Part shown: one piece after another, positions 49,022 through 59,834 of the stretch
Position numbering within the stretch: position 1 is the stretch's first letter
Layout: every line of letters starts with the position of its first letter
DNA from: Cocos nucifera
Lineage: Eukaryota; Streptophyta; Magnoliopsida; Arecales; Arecaceae
Reading direction: 5' to 3'
Assembly (NCBI GenBank): GCA_006176705.1
Contig: QRFJ01002506.1
Location: 42,459 to 106,458, forward strand
DNA: 64,000 nt
Translations under genes and position numbers: made by a program
The notes under the pieces: generated by a model
What the model saw: the letters and a program-made list of their open reading frames with translations, nothing else
What the model was told of the DNA's origin: nothing
The model's database searches: none

Positions 49022-51523
49022 TGAAAGGAATATGCCCTCAAGCCAATTAATTTTTGGGCTGTTCTTTATCTTCCAAACTCATGTAATGATATTTTTAATA
49101 AATAAATAAAGATATTTATTTCATCATATGCAGTGTCTTATTATTTATTTAAGATTATGATGAACCCTATAAATTAGGGCTATGGTTTTAGGATTATGAT
49201 GAGATCATACCAGTGAGACCTAAAACCTTAAAACCCTAATTTAAATATTCCTAGTCGATGGGACATTGAGTTAGGGATCAATATTTTTCGGTAAGACTAG
49301 CACATTCTTTGTATGCTCGATTGAGAGGGTGATTGATCTCACAATAACTTGTGTATGACACTAATACAAGAATGTGGGTGCTCATTAGAGAATGAGTTCA
49401 CTGAATTGATCCAAATCGAGAATATCTAATGGAGTCTTATCTACATGTCAATAGATGGTTCTCATAGTGGAATTTGTGCATGTAATCCTTTGACCTGAAA
49501 CTACCATAGAATCTTATATATATAAATCCATATTTTGGTTCATACTCATTCATGACTCAGTTATGTATGGGATGATCTAGGATATGGTAGATTATATATA
49601 TGAAGGTTGTGAGTAGGTTAACATGGAATCGATCTCTCCTGGTAAGAGGAAATAGCATCCTACCTGCTTCAAACAAATGATGATTCAGGAAGACTTTGAT
49701 CAAAGCATGATGAAAATTAGAAATGGTTTCTAATATTTCATTAAATGAATCATCATCATAAGATTGAAAGAGAAATGAATATGATATTGGGATTGACATA
49801 TTTCCATACCCAGAGTCATATTCAGGATGCAGGGAGATCGAAGGATCTAGTTGCATGGTAATTTTCACTGAAGGATATTTTTGGTATTTTCATCAAAATT
49901 TTACATCTTTCGAGAAGTCATGATACGTTGCTAGACGTCAATCATGTCTTGTGGGTTTGATCAAATTAAAATTTTAATTTGATCATTAAATTAGAAAGTG
50001 TTCTAAATTAAGTCAAATTGGGTTGGCTAGTTTTGACCTAAATCGGTTTGGTTGAGTTCTAACCAGATTAGGTCAAATCACACCCAGACTCACTGCTGGT
50101 TAGATGTGGAACCCAATGGGTCACACACAAAGAGAGTTGATTAAGGATCTAATTGGATTAGACCATGTTTGCAAGATGAACATGCTAGCACATGTAGCAA
50201 ACCCTAGCACCTGATTTCGAATTGGATTCGAATAGGCTTTCGATTTGGGCTAATTAAGATTTGATTTGAGCCAAATAGGATTTGGTCTTGAATTGGATTA
50301 ACCTAGACTGATTGGGCTTCAGTTCGGGTGCCACATACCTGAATCCCACGTGCACCAGAGAGTCTCTCTCTTGCGCATGGGAAGTCTTTCACGTGCAAAG
50401 AATTTTTGGTGCATGGAAATTAGTTGGCGCCTAACCTTCTTTGACTTTTCTCATTTGTTATGTTGTGTAAAAATTTTTGAATAGGACATGGACATTAGAT
50501 ATGGGGCGATAAAGAGTCCTTCTACATGATTAAAAACTCCATTTTTTTTAAAATTTTTGAAGCCCAAGGGATTCTTTGTCGCCTAAGACTCCTTGCCGCC
50601 CAAGACTCCATGCCGCCCTCTCATCCTTGACGCCTCTTGGACCAAGTCAAAGTCCCTTAGGACTTTGACTATTCAAAGTTCATCTCCACGCCTTCTTGCT
50701 GAATGGGCATCCCATTTTAAAGCTATTTGATGGCCTTTTTATTTGATCTAATGGATGAAAATGATGGTGCCAAGAATGAAATCCCGCGACTCTTCATAAA
50801 TAACTTACGTAGAATTAGTCCAAGAGTCCTTCTGCTTTAAGGCACCTCTTGGACTAAGTCTACATGACGTTATTATCTAATGAGTCATGAGATTGGGTTG
50901 AAGGGACATGAGACAATATTTTGAAAGGGTGCGAGAAAATGTGTTGGCACCCTTACATACATTATATATAAGGGTGCACACCAAGAGTTTGGGAAGAATG
51001 AAAATTATCTTTCTTTCTTATAAGTATTTTCTATTATCCAATTTTTTTTCTTCCTTTCTTTTATCCAGACCTTATCCTTATAAGGATAAAAAGTCATTTT
51101 AAGGAAAAGAGATTAGGTAAAAAAATTAAGAAGATAAGAAAAAAGAAAGAGAGGTAAGGGGAGGCAAGGAAGGTGACATAAAGGCTAAGGAAGATCTTAC
51201 CCATTTAATTAAAGTTCTTATTATTAGAATTTTAATTATACAAATCAAAGGTGCTGGTGTCTTGATCAAGTCTCTATGTGGATCAACGTTGGAGGGTGAA
51301 CACATGGGCACCTGGTGGAACCCCTGACGGACTGTTGTTGGCAATTAGGGATAATTTAGGGTTAAGCGATAAGAGGTATGTTCTAATACTTTTTTTTATA
51401 TTACAAATGCATGTTATATGATTTAATTGCTAATAAGGTGGTTCTAGGGTTCGGATTTGGTTTGTATGATTTCATATTTTTGTTTTGAAATCCATGCTTT
51501 TGCCCTGTACACCATTCCTATCA
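49022..51523 (+). repeat. B LTR between B2 pol and B3 leader
   Basis: 2502 bases, TGAAAGGA to CTATCA, complete. A purine tract and pol lie to its left as for a 3' LTR, and a primer site and leader lie to its right as for a 5' LTR. It thus serves as both. The TATA box is at 50963-50971. Confidence 0.93.
50963..50971 (+). promoter_or_regulatory. TATA box of the B2/B3 LTR
   Basis: TATATATAA before GGGTGCACACC, the counterpart of 20681-20689. Confidence 0.6.
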
Positions 51524-51524
51524 G

Positions 51525-51536
51525 TGGTATCAGAGC
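51525..51536 (+). promoter_or_regulatory. Primer binding site of B3
   Basis: TGGTATCAGAGC one base after the LTR end; initiator-Met-tRNA type. Confidence 0.9.
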
Positions 51537-52640
51537 AAGCCTTATTTGGTTAAATCATATAATGCTTTGCTTATAATATAATGGCACAAAAGAAAAGTAT
51601 GATATATTTTTTTTTGTTTATTTGCATGTTATTTATATAATGAGATCATATTTTCTTATTTATCATAATGAGATTATGATGTATATATTATTCTATAAAG
51701 GTTGCCCTGATATAGTGAAAAGTATTCACTATGTAATGATGGTTGTCCTAGAATAATTATACATATTAATATATATATATATATATAAATTTTATCATAA
51801 TTGATGCTATTAGGCATTTGGTTTGATTTAAATTAGAATGTGCATCGAGACCTTTTAAATCCCTCTTTAAAAATTATATTAAGTTGTAGTGTAATTAACC
51901 TATAGCCAAATCAGTCAGGATGTCTAATTGATCAATTGGTGTCTAAGAAAAATGGTTCATGATTGGTAAAGAGAACATGATTTTTTAATTAGTTCCATTG
52001 TCTGACCTGGCCAATTTATTGGTGTCTAAGAAAAGCAATGGGGGGACTCCCATTTCTCTCTCACTTATCTGGCCAATTCGATTAATTTAATTCTAGATTG
52101 AAATGCTTAGTATTATATTCACTACATTAAGGCCTTCCTTCATACTAGGTTCTTATTATGTCTAGAACTATATTAGTTTTGTTGTGTAACCATAAGATCT
52201 ATCATGGGGAATGATGTAATATTAATCTAGTGCATTGAGATGCTTACAGCATTTTGAATATATTACTTTGTTGTGTATCTACAAAAGCAATTATATTTCA
52301 TTTTGACTATATAAAAATGAAGGGTTCTACTTAAACTAAAACATTAAAGTTTGTTGTGCTAACACAAGCCTATTAATGTTTTAGAGGCAAAAGTTTTTTG
52401 AGAGTTGCATAAAATGCAATTGGAAAGAGTTTCCTACCTTTGAAATTATAACAGATTTATTGTGCAACCACAAGACCTTTTATAAGAAATTAGGATCTTA
52501 TTCTCACTAAGAAAATCAATAAGAGAGTTATGATTTTTTGATTAAATAGTGGGAGACATAATTAAATTAAAATCCTAATTTAATTATGTTTGTCATCATG
52601 AGTTATTTGCTTATATATTGTTCTTTGTTATGTAGACTAA
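51537..52640 (+). other. B3 leader (untranslated)
   Basis: About 1.1 kb of AT-rich sequence. It includes GGTGTCTAAGAAAA twice (near 51940 and 52020) with CTGGCCAATT motifs, a loose echo of the A and C leader segment. A TA-dinucleotide run at about 51771-51787 has no other mark of function. Confidence 0.7.
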
Positions 52641-53394
52641 ATGGCTTCTTCACTTTCATTGCGTTCAATTTTGGATTCAAATAAATTGACTGATCAAAAT
52701 TATGTTGACTGATTGAGAAACCTAAAAATAATACTCAGTCAAGAAAAACTCTCCTATATTCTTGATGCCCCTTATCCTAAGCCATTAGGAAATGATGCCA
52801 CAGATGAAGATAAGTCCACATACAAGATGTGGCAAAATGATTCCCTTACTATCAAATGCATCATACTTGCCTCTATGAATAATGAATTACAGAGGCAGCA
52901 TGATGGCATGGACCCTCAATCCATATTGCTCAATCTAAAAGAGCTTTATGGAGAGCATAGTAGGATGGCTAGATATGAGATATCTAAGCAATTATTTCAT
53001 GCAAGAATGATAGAAGGAACATCCATACAAAATTATGTTTTGATGGTAATTAACCTAATCACTCGATTAAGTCAATTAGGTTTTGTTATGGATGGAGAGT
53101 TAAGTCAGGATTTGATCCTGCAATCACTCTCAAAATTATTTTCTCAGTTTGTTATGAACTATCACATGAATAAACTGAATTCTTCCTTATCTGAGCTGTT
53201 AAATATGCTCAAGATAGCAGAAAGCCATATCAAGAAGGATAAGGCTCCTCTTCTTCTTGTGGATGGGATCTCCAAGAAGAAGGCAGGCAAAAAGGGTTCA
53301 AAGAGAAGGTTGAACCCTAAAGGTGGTATAAATAAGAAGGAAAAGGAGAAGAAGGTCTCCGGACAGACGACCTATTTTCACTATGGCAAAACAG
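52641..53394 (+). pseudogene. B3 gag, interrupted by A4
   Basis: Starts at the ATG at 52641 (MASSLSLRSIL). One TGA at 52710-52712 follows NYVD, where other gags have tryptophan. After that the frame is open to 53394 with NLKIILSQEKL, ASMNNELQRQHD, a lysine-rich stretch and the first half of a zinc knuckle (YFHYGKT; the first two cysteines are already tyrosines). The A4 element starts within the knuckle. Reading continues in frame at 63822 with GHWKKK, so only nonsense and the insertion break this gag. Confidence 0.9.
53390..53394 (+). repeat. Left target duplication of A4 (AACAG)
   Basis: AACAG before TGTTAG at 53395; exact partner at 63817-63821. Confidence 0.95.
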
Positions 53395-54300
53395 TGTTAG
53401 ATATATGTGCCCTAGAAGCCAAAATTGGCTGACACTTGTAATACACTTCTAAGGGCAAAATTATAATTTTGACTATAATCAATAAAATGGGTTATTTTCT
53501 ATCACATATGTATATTTAGTGTCTGTGATACATCCTTTGAGTTAATGGTAATGATAATTCATATTTTCAAGAGTTGAAAATTTAAGACATGAATAATCAT
53601 TATTAACTCATAAAATGCTCCTGACCATAGGATCATCACGAGGATGGTGATTGATCCGGAAGGTTGGTGTACAATCGCTTCTCTTTAGTAGATAAGTCTT
53701 GAGTCTACGGTGTGGAGACACCAGAGCGAGAGTATAGATACTCGTTAGAGAACGAGGGCACTGAGCGTGACCACCTCGAGTAGTCATTAGGAAGTCTACC
53801 TTCTCGTCAATGACTGACTCGATGCTGCAGTGGTGTGTCTGGTTCTTTGACCTGAGGTGCATCGACAGTTCACCTTGAGGGTGTTATAGTTTGACTACAC
53901 CATTACTCGGTCTCCTAGCCATATGGAACCTTGAGGTGTATGTTGGCTATAGCATGTTCATTGTAGGAACTGGATAGCATCAAGATGGAATCTATCTACC
54001 TCGGTGGTAGAGGAGCAGCCCTATGATGATCATGAGAATCAAGTCCAGAAGCCCATGGCCATGGCAGAGTGAAATAATAGAAAGAGTTTCTATTTAGATT
54101 TTCACATCGGACTTGAATCGAATGATTACATCATATGACAGAGACTAGGGTTTGACGAGTTCACCTTAACCCTAATCTGATCGGGGCTCAAGATAGAAGA
54201 ACTTAATCACACAGGTAGCTGCACCAAGAGGTTCGCATTCAGCTCTGATGGGTTGCCACCATATACTGCTAGGTGTCACTGGTGGATTTTGGGAGCAATT

Positions 54301-54375
54301 AGAATGATTTAGATGATCGATCATTCTAGCTGTTCGAATCAGAAGAGTTCTGATCCATCGAAAGGAGTTTCGATG
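54301..54375. other. Hairpin cluster in A4 LTR (U3)
   Basis: AGAATGAT...ATCATTCT (54301-54327), TTCGA/TCGAA enclosing ATCAGAA-GAG-TTCTGAT (54333-54362), and CATCGAAA-GGAG-TTTCGATG (54356-54375). The second and third overlap, so they exclude each other. The cluster lies about 720 bases before the TATA box. Confidence 0.72.
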
Positions 54376-55092
54376 ATGTCGATGATAGAGATCATGACAT
54401 ATCCCATTACCATACAGAACTGAACCTAACTGGGTCACACAAACAAGGGTTTGAATCTGGTGATCATCAATTGAACTGATCTAGTTCAATTGATCTGAAT
54501 GAGATTCAATTAGGTTCAAGGAAATCGTGCTAGCACTCGATTGAACCTAACGTTCTTCTTTTACTATCATAAATAAGTTGTCCTGACTGAGCCAAAGGAG
54601 TTTGTGCTCAATCAGAGGCCTTCATATGGTCTGACTGGAGGTTGTCCAAGTCAGAAAAGGTTGTCTTATTTTGTAAGACATTACCTACCATTTTTGGTCA
54701 CCTGCCATTTCTCGTTCTTTGACTTTGGTCAAAAGTCTACCTTTGACTGGTCAAATGTTGACCATTGATACTTTGACTTCTATCCACATGTCATGCACCT
54801 ATTGGAGAGCTGGTGGGGGCCTTGTCCCCCTGCCAGAACCTAGCAAGGAGGAGGGTGCACGCCACCCTTGGCGTGTGCCCAAGTTGGAGGCGCCCAGGAG
54901 TCCCTGTTGGACAGGGACTCCATCTCCTTTTTGGATTCCAATTAGAGTTCTCCTAAGAACCAACTTTGACTGGTCTTAGGCACCCTCTAAGGAGGAATCC
55001 AGGGGACTCTATTCCCACCAATCAGATTTAGATCTGATTTCATAAAGAGTTGTGATTGGTTGGGAAGAAGAGGAGTTGGATCACAGTTAGTC

Positions 55093-55100
55093 TATAAATA
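55093..55100 (+). promoter_or_regulatory. TATA box of A4 5' LTR
   Basis: TATAAATA in TCTATAAATAAGACCCTG; probable promoter of the full-length transcript. Confidence 0.72.
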
Positions 55101-55679
55101 AGACCCTGCGCCCAACTCAAAGAGGTATCTAAATTAATTGAGATCTCCATGCCCCAAGGCCTTTTCTCCTCTCCTCCTCCATGCCAAAGCATCTTCTCCC
55201 TCTCCTCTCCACATTCCAAAAGGGTTTTGGACCTTGGTTGGTGCAATCTAGATCAAGAGAAAGGCGAGTGAAAGCTAGAAGGCTGCACTGCTGCAAAGGA
55301 CGACTGCTGATCTTCAAAAGGAGTTTTGAAGATCCTCCAGATCAGATCCAGATCTGAATTTTTGGAGACATGATAGAGAAGAAGAGGATCTCTAGATCCA
55401 GCCCAGTGGATACCGATAGAGGCCAGGCACTTGCGTGGCTAGATCCAGAACCTTCCGCTGCTTACAGGATCATCAACGGGTAATAGGATTACCCACTTCA
55501 AGATAAATTAAATTTGATTTAATTTATCTAATTTTATTTTAATTTTTAAAATAATAATAATTAGATCTAAAATATCTTAGATCTGATCTAGATCAAAGAG
55601 AAAAAATTTTTGAAATATATCTCTTGATCTGATCAGATCTGAACGAACCTGGTCCGAAAAATCAGGATTTTTCTTCAAC

Positions 55680-55692
55680 TGGTATCAGAGCC
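55680..55692 (+). promoter_or_regulatory. Primer binding site of A4
   Basis: TGGTATCAGAGCC two bases after the LTR; the same as in A1. Confidence 0.92.
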
Positions 55693-57557
55693 AAGGTTCT
55701 AAAAGTGTTTAGATCTATTTTTAAATTTATTTTAATTAAAAAATAAGTGATTTTAGATATCACATGAGATGTGATCAGATCTAAAATTAGAAAAAATTAA
55801 AATTAAATGATTTGGATCTAAGATTAGAAAATATGCATGACTAGTTCTAAAATAGAATAGTTCTATAGAATAGTCTTGTATGTTTTTAATTTAATTTGAT
55901 TAAATAATATTTTAGATCTATTTATTTACTATTTTCTTGATATTATAATGGTTATAATAACATCTAAAAAATAGTCAAATAAAATTATTTAATTTTAAAT
56001 ATCATATGAGATATGATTGATGCATGTCTAGACTAGTTGTAGAATAGTTCTACATAATTATCTAGATTAGAATTTATTTTGATTAGATCAATTTAAATCT
56101 AATTTTTTAGATTATTATGAGATAATTTAGATCTAAAAATATGCATGATTCGATACATGAGATGTATGCAAAATATGCCATGATTAGATCTAATTTGTAT
56201 ATGAGATATATGATATAGATCTAAAACTGTTTTGTAGTATTGCATGTTCCTGATTAAGGCATTCCTCTTGGCCGTCCGATCATAAGAATGAAGAAGGGTT
56301 TAAAGGCCCTCTCTTCCCATCCGATGGGGTGTTCTTATGATGTGTAGGGGTGCTGCGCGTTCGTCCTTAATCAGAAAACTCAAAACTTACTTTCTGCAAA
56401 ACCCTAGATCCTGAAACCCTAGGATTTATTGTGCATATTTTGTTTATGAACCCTACTTAATTAAAAATTAAGATTATAAAATATTAATTAGATCTAAAAT
56501 TGAGAATTTCAGATCTAAGACATATTCATAATACTGGGTTCGGGCTTGGGTAGCTCAATTAGGTCTAAGCGGTTGATCAAACCGAATCAAGAGTTGGTTA
56601 GATGGGATCAACAATGCTTAAATTGACCAGCCTAATAGGATTAAGTCTGGGTCAAGATCGAGTCACGATCAAGCAAGACCTAATTAGGCTCAGAGGTTAG
56701 AGTCTGGATTGTAGGCTAACCTAATTGGTTCTGACTCAACAATTTGGTGTCTAAGGTAAGTTTGGCACATACGACCGACTGATTTTTAATTGGAAGCTAC
56801 TCGACCTGAATGCATTCTTGTACGAGTTAATGGCATATTCCTTCCACCGATCTCACTTACCTGGCCATATCTGTTGACACAGTTCTGATCTGAGGTGGTC
56901 AATAATCCGAGCTAACCCATGCCACTAGGTTAGTCATAATTGTTATGACTATGACAAGTCTAGTTTAATGAGACCTGAAATCAATTCTTCCCTAAGAAAA
57001 GATTAAGTCTGAGGTCTTCCACCATTGTAGATGTGCGGGCCCTTCCTCGGGGTTGATTGTTCTCGACTGGATTACAGTGGCTCAGTTGCACCGGGAAAGA
57101 TGCAACCATGTCTATTAGGCATTGGATGCTATGGGCTGGAGGATGAGTTGGGCTCAATATTTCCGGATACGGTGAGAGACTCAATTAGGAACCCAGTCTA
57201 TGCAAATGGTGGGTCTGACTTAACTAAGGAGTGGATCAATATTCTGGATACGGTGAGATTCATGAATTAGAGACCAAGTTTGGGTGCACCATGATTAGAG
57301 AATCATTGAACAAGAGTTGTTCACTCATTGGCTAACCCATCACCAATAACTGTTAGGTGAGGTGATGAGTCAGTTGGTGAGACCGCACCACCCACTAGAA
57401 ATCATTAATCATGGAGATTTTTGCATCTCTACAGAGGGAGTGTAGGGATCCGAGAAAATAGTGGGAAGCTAATTTATTTAAAAATAAAATCCCTAAATAA
57501 ATTGGTCAAGTCATTAATTACAATATCTAACTAGAATCTTTGACTCTCTATAGAAAA
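55693..57557 (+). other. A4 leader (untranslated)
   Basis: About 1.87 kb before gag. The first half is AT-rich with ATCTAA words. The second half carries the conserved structured segment (56742-56951). Many short ATG frames exist, none resembling a protein. Confidence 0.82.
56742..56951 (+). other. Conserved structured segment of the A4 leader
   Basis: Contains AGGTAAGT (56754-56761) and its exact complement ACTTACCT (56855-56862), enclosing ACTCG/CGAGT. TAGTCATAA-TTG-TTATGACTA follows at 56931-56951. The layout is shared with family C (36681-36882) and with A1 and A3. It could be an RNA packaging or dimerisation element, or a splice-related site; the function is inference. Confidence 0.65.
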
Positions 57558-57908
57558 ATGTCTGCGTCCAACCCATTAGCACGTATCCTGGACACACATA
57601 GACTGACTGGACCCAATTATAAAGATTGGCTCAGGAACTACAAAATTGTTTTGGGTTCCGAGAAGTTAACCCATGTTTTGGACCAGGACCCTCCCACCTT
57701 ACCAGCCCGTCCATCTATTGAACAGAGAGCGTCTCTGAAAAAATGGATAGACGAAGATAATAAGGCCAGATATTACATGTTGGGCTCGATGTCTGATGAG
57801 CTCCAGCGCCAACATGAAGATATCGGGACTGCTCGCCAAATGTTGGCTCACCTACAGGAGATGTTTGGTGAACAGAGTCGCGCAGCCAAATATCAAGTCA
57901 CGAAATGA

Positions 57909-58976
57909 CTTTTTAAGGCTAAGATGCATGATGGGCAGTCAGTCCAAGATCACTGTCTGACAATGATCAAGGACATGGAAGAGCTTGAGAAGCTCGGTGT
58001 GAAGTTAGACTTGGACCTGCAGAACGATATTATTCTGCAATCCTTGACTGATGCATATGGGCAATTCATCATGAATTACCACATGCATAAACTTCAAAAT
58101 TCCTTGGCCGAATTAATGAATATGCTGGTTACCGCTGAGCTTTCTATGAAAGGTTCTAAAGGCTCAGTTCTTGCTATGGAATGGACTTCTTCCAAAAGAA
58201 AGTCTTATGGAAAGAAAAAGAAGTCTACGAAAAAGCAAAAGATGGAAGGAACAAAGAAGAAGAAGGCAGAGCCGAAGAAAAAGGCCGATGTCAAAGTAAA
58301 GTATTTCCATTGCAACAGCGACGGCCATTGGAAGCGGAACTGCCCTACTTACCTTGTCAAAGTAAAGTATTTCCATTGCAACAGCGACGGCCATTGGAAG
58401 CGGAACTGCCCTACTTACCTGGCCACCCTGATGAACAAGAAGGAAGGTCCTTCTAGAGGTATGCTCGTTATTGAGTCTAACCTTATAGTTTCTTCTACAT
58501 CCAGTTGGGTGCTTGACTCTGGTTCTAATGCTCATCTGTGTACTTCCATGCAGGGTCTTAAGGATAGTTGGAGGTTGCGGGATGGAGACATGATCCTATG
58601 CATCAGTAATGGAGCAAGAGTTGCTGCAGTAGCCGTGGGAACATACCCTCTTCGATTACCATCTGGTTTAGACTTAGTTTTGAAAGATTGTTATTATGTG
58701 CCTACAACTAGCAGGAATTTAATTTTTATTTCATGCTTAGCACAAGAAGGCTATGTGATTACCTTCTTTAAGGACCATTGTAACATTCTTTATGAAAGAA
58801 ATAAAATTGCAAATGGTTTCCTTATTAATGGTCTTTATCAGCTATATATTGATGTACCTCTTCTAACTATCGACCAAAACATGAATGCCAAACGACCTAG
58901 GGATAGTCCAAATGATAGGTATCTATGGCACCTAAGATTAGGTCATATAGCAGAAGATAGGATCAACAAATTGTAA
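57909..58976 (+). CDS. A4 gag/protease open section
   Basis: Open stretch between the gag TGA and the next stop. It covers late gag (IMNYHMHKLQNSLAEL), a basic region, two identical knuckles, the DSG protease with SNAHLC, and GAG-pre-integrase up to LRLGHIAEDRINKL. It would be expressed only by readthrough of the TGA or by internal initiation. Confidence 0.6.
   Translation, partial: LFKAKMHDGQSVQDHCLTMIKDMEELEKLGVKLDLDLQNDIILQSLTDAYGQFIMNYHMHKLQNSLAELMNMLVTAELSMKGSKGSVLAMEWTSSKRKSYGKKKKSTKKQKMEGTKKKKAEPKKKADVKVKYFHCNSDGHWKRNCPTYLVKVKYFHCNSDGHWKRNCPTYLATLMNKKEGPSRGMLVIESNLIVSSTSSWVLDSGSNAHLCTSMQGLKDSWRLRDGDMILCISNGARVAAVAVGTYPLRLPSGLDLVLKDCYYVPTTSRNLIFISCLAQEGYVITFFKDHCNILYERNKIANGFLINGLYQLYIDVPLLTIDQNMNAKRPRDSPNDRYLWHLRLGHIAEDRINKL
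58290..58421 (+). repeat. Tandem duplication of the zinc-knuckle coding unit (2 x 66 bp)
   Basis: Two consecutive 66-base units, identical except the last base, each encoding 22 residues around YFHCNSDGHWKRNC. Both have tyrosine where the first zinc-binding cysteine is expected. The frame is kept. A1 and A3 have one knuckle. Confidence 0.93.
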
Positions 58977-59834
58977 AAAAATGGGCTATTGAGTCCATTG
59001 ACTTTCGAGTCATATCCAACTTGTGAATCCTGCCTCCAAGGCAAAATGACCAAACTCCTTTTTGTTGGACATGGGGAGAGGGCCACAAATCTCCTTGCCC
59101 CAGTACATACTGATGTGTGCAGTCCATTTGATGTGCCAGCTAGAGGCAATTTTGTCTACTTCATTATCTTTACTGATGATCTATCTAGGTATGGATATGT
59201 GTATCTTATGAGACACAAGTCTGAAGCTTTTGAAAAGTTCAAAAAATTCAGACCTGAAGTAGAAAAACAAACTGAAAAACCCATTAAGGTTCTTTGATCA
59301 GATCGAGGAGGTGAATACCTTAGCTGAGAATTCCTAGACTATCTCAAGAAAAATGGTATAGTCTCTTAATGGACTCCACTAGGAACACCTCAACTCAACG
59401 GAGTTTCAGAATGAAAAAATCGGACCCTATTAGATATGGTTCGATCCATGATGAGCTTCACAGACCTTCCTGATTTCCTTTTGGGACATTCATTGTTAAC
59501 TTCAATTTATCTACCGAATAGGGTTCCCTCTAAGACCATTCCTACCACACCGTATGAGATATGGCCCGGTAAGTAACCAAGTCTGAGTCATCTCAGAATT
59601 TGGGATTATCCAGCTCATGTCAAAAGACAACAAGCGGACAAGTTAGAGTTTAGGTCCTTCAGAGCTCGATTCATAGGATATCTTAAAGAGTCATTAGGAT
59701 ACTATTTCTACATTCTAGAAGACCACAATATGATTGTGAGCCGACATGCCATCTTTCTTGAAAAATAGGTTATTCAAGATAGCGGCATTGGAAAGTAGAT
59801 CAAACTTGATGAGAATGTCTCACAAGTACAATGA

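Larger units (their letters stand above)
53395..55677 (+). repeat. A4 5' LTR
   Basis: 2283 bases, TGTTAGATAT to TTCTTCA. It holds the U3 hairpin cluster at 54301-54375 and a TATA box at 55093-55100. Short antisense open frames (for example 54172-54438 and 53608-53862) recur in other A LTRs but have no recognisable domain. Confidence 0.94.

Noticed and set aside
51771..51787. TA-repeat as a promoter
   Set aside because: It lies in the B3 leader downstream of the LTR promoter with no transcript or motif support; treated as a simple repeat.
57540..57557. Upstream TTG as gag start of A4
   Set aside because: Plant translation starts at ATG; the ATG at 57558 matches the A3 and A1 gag starts.
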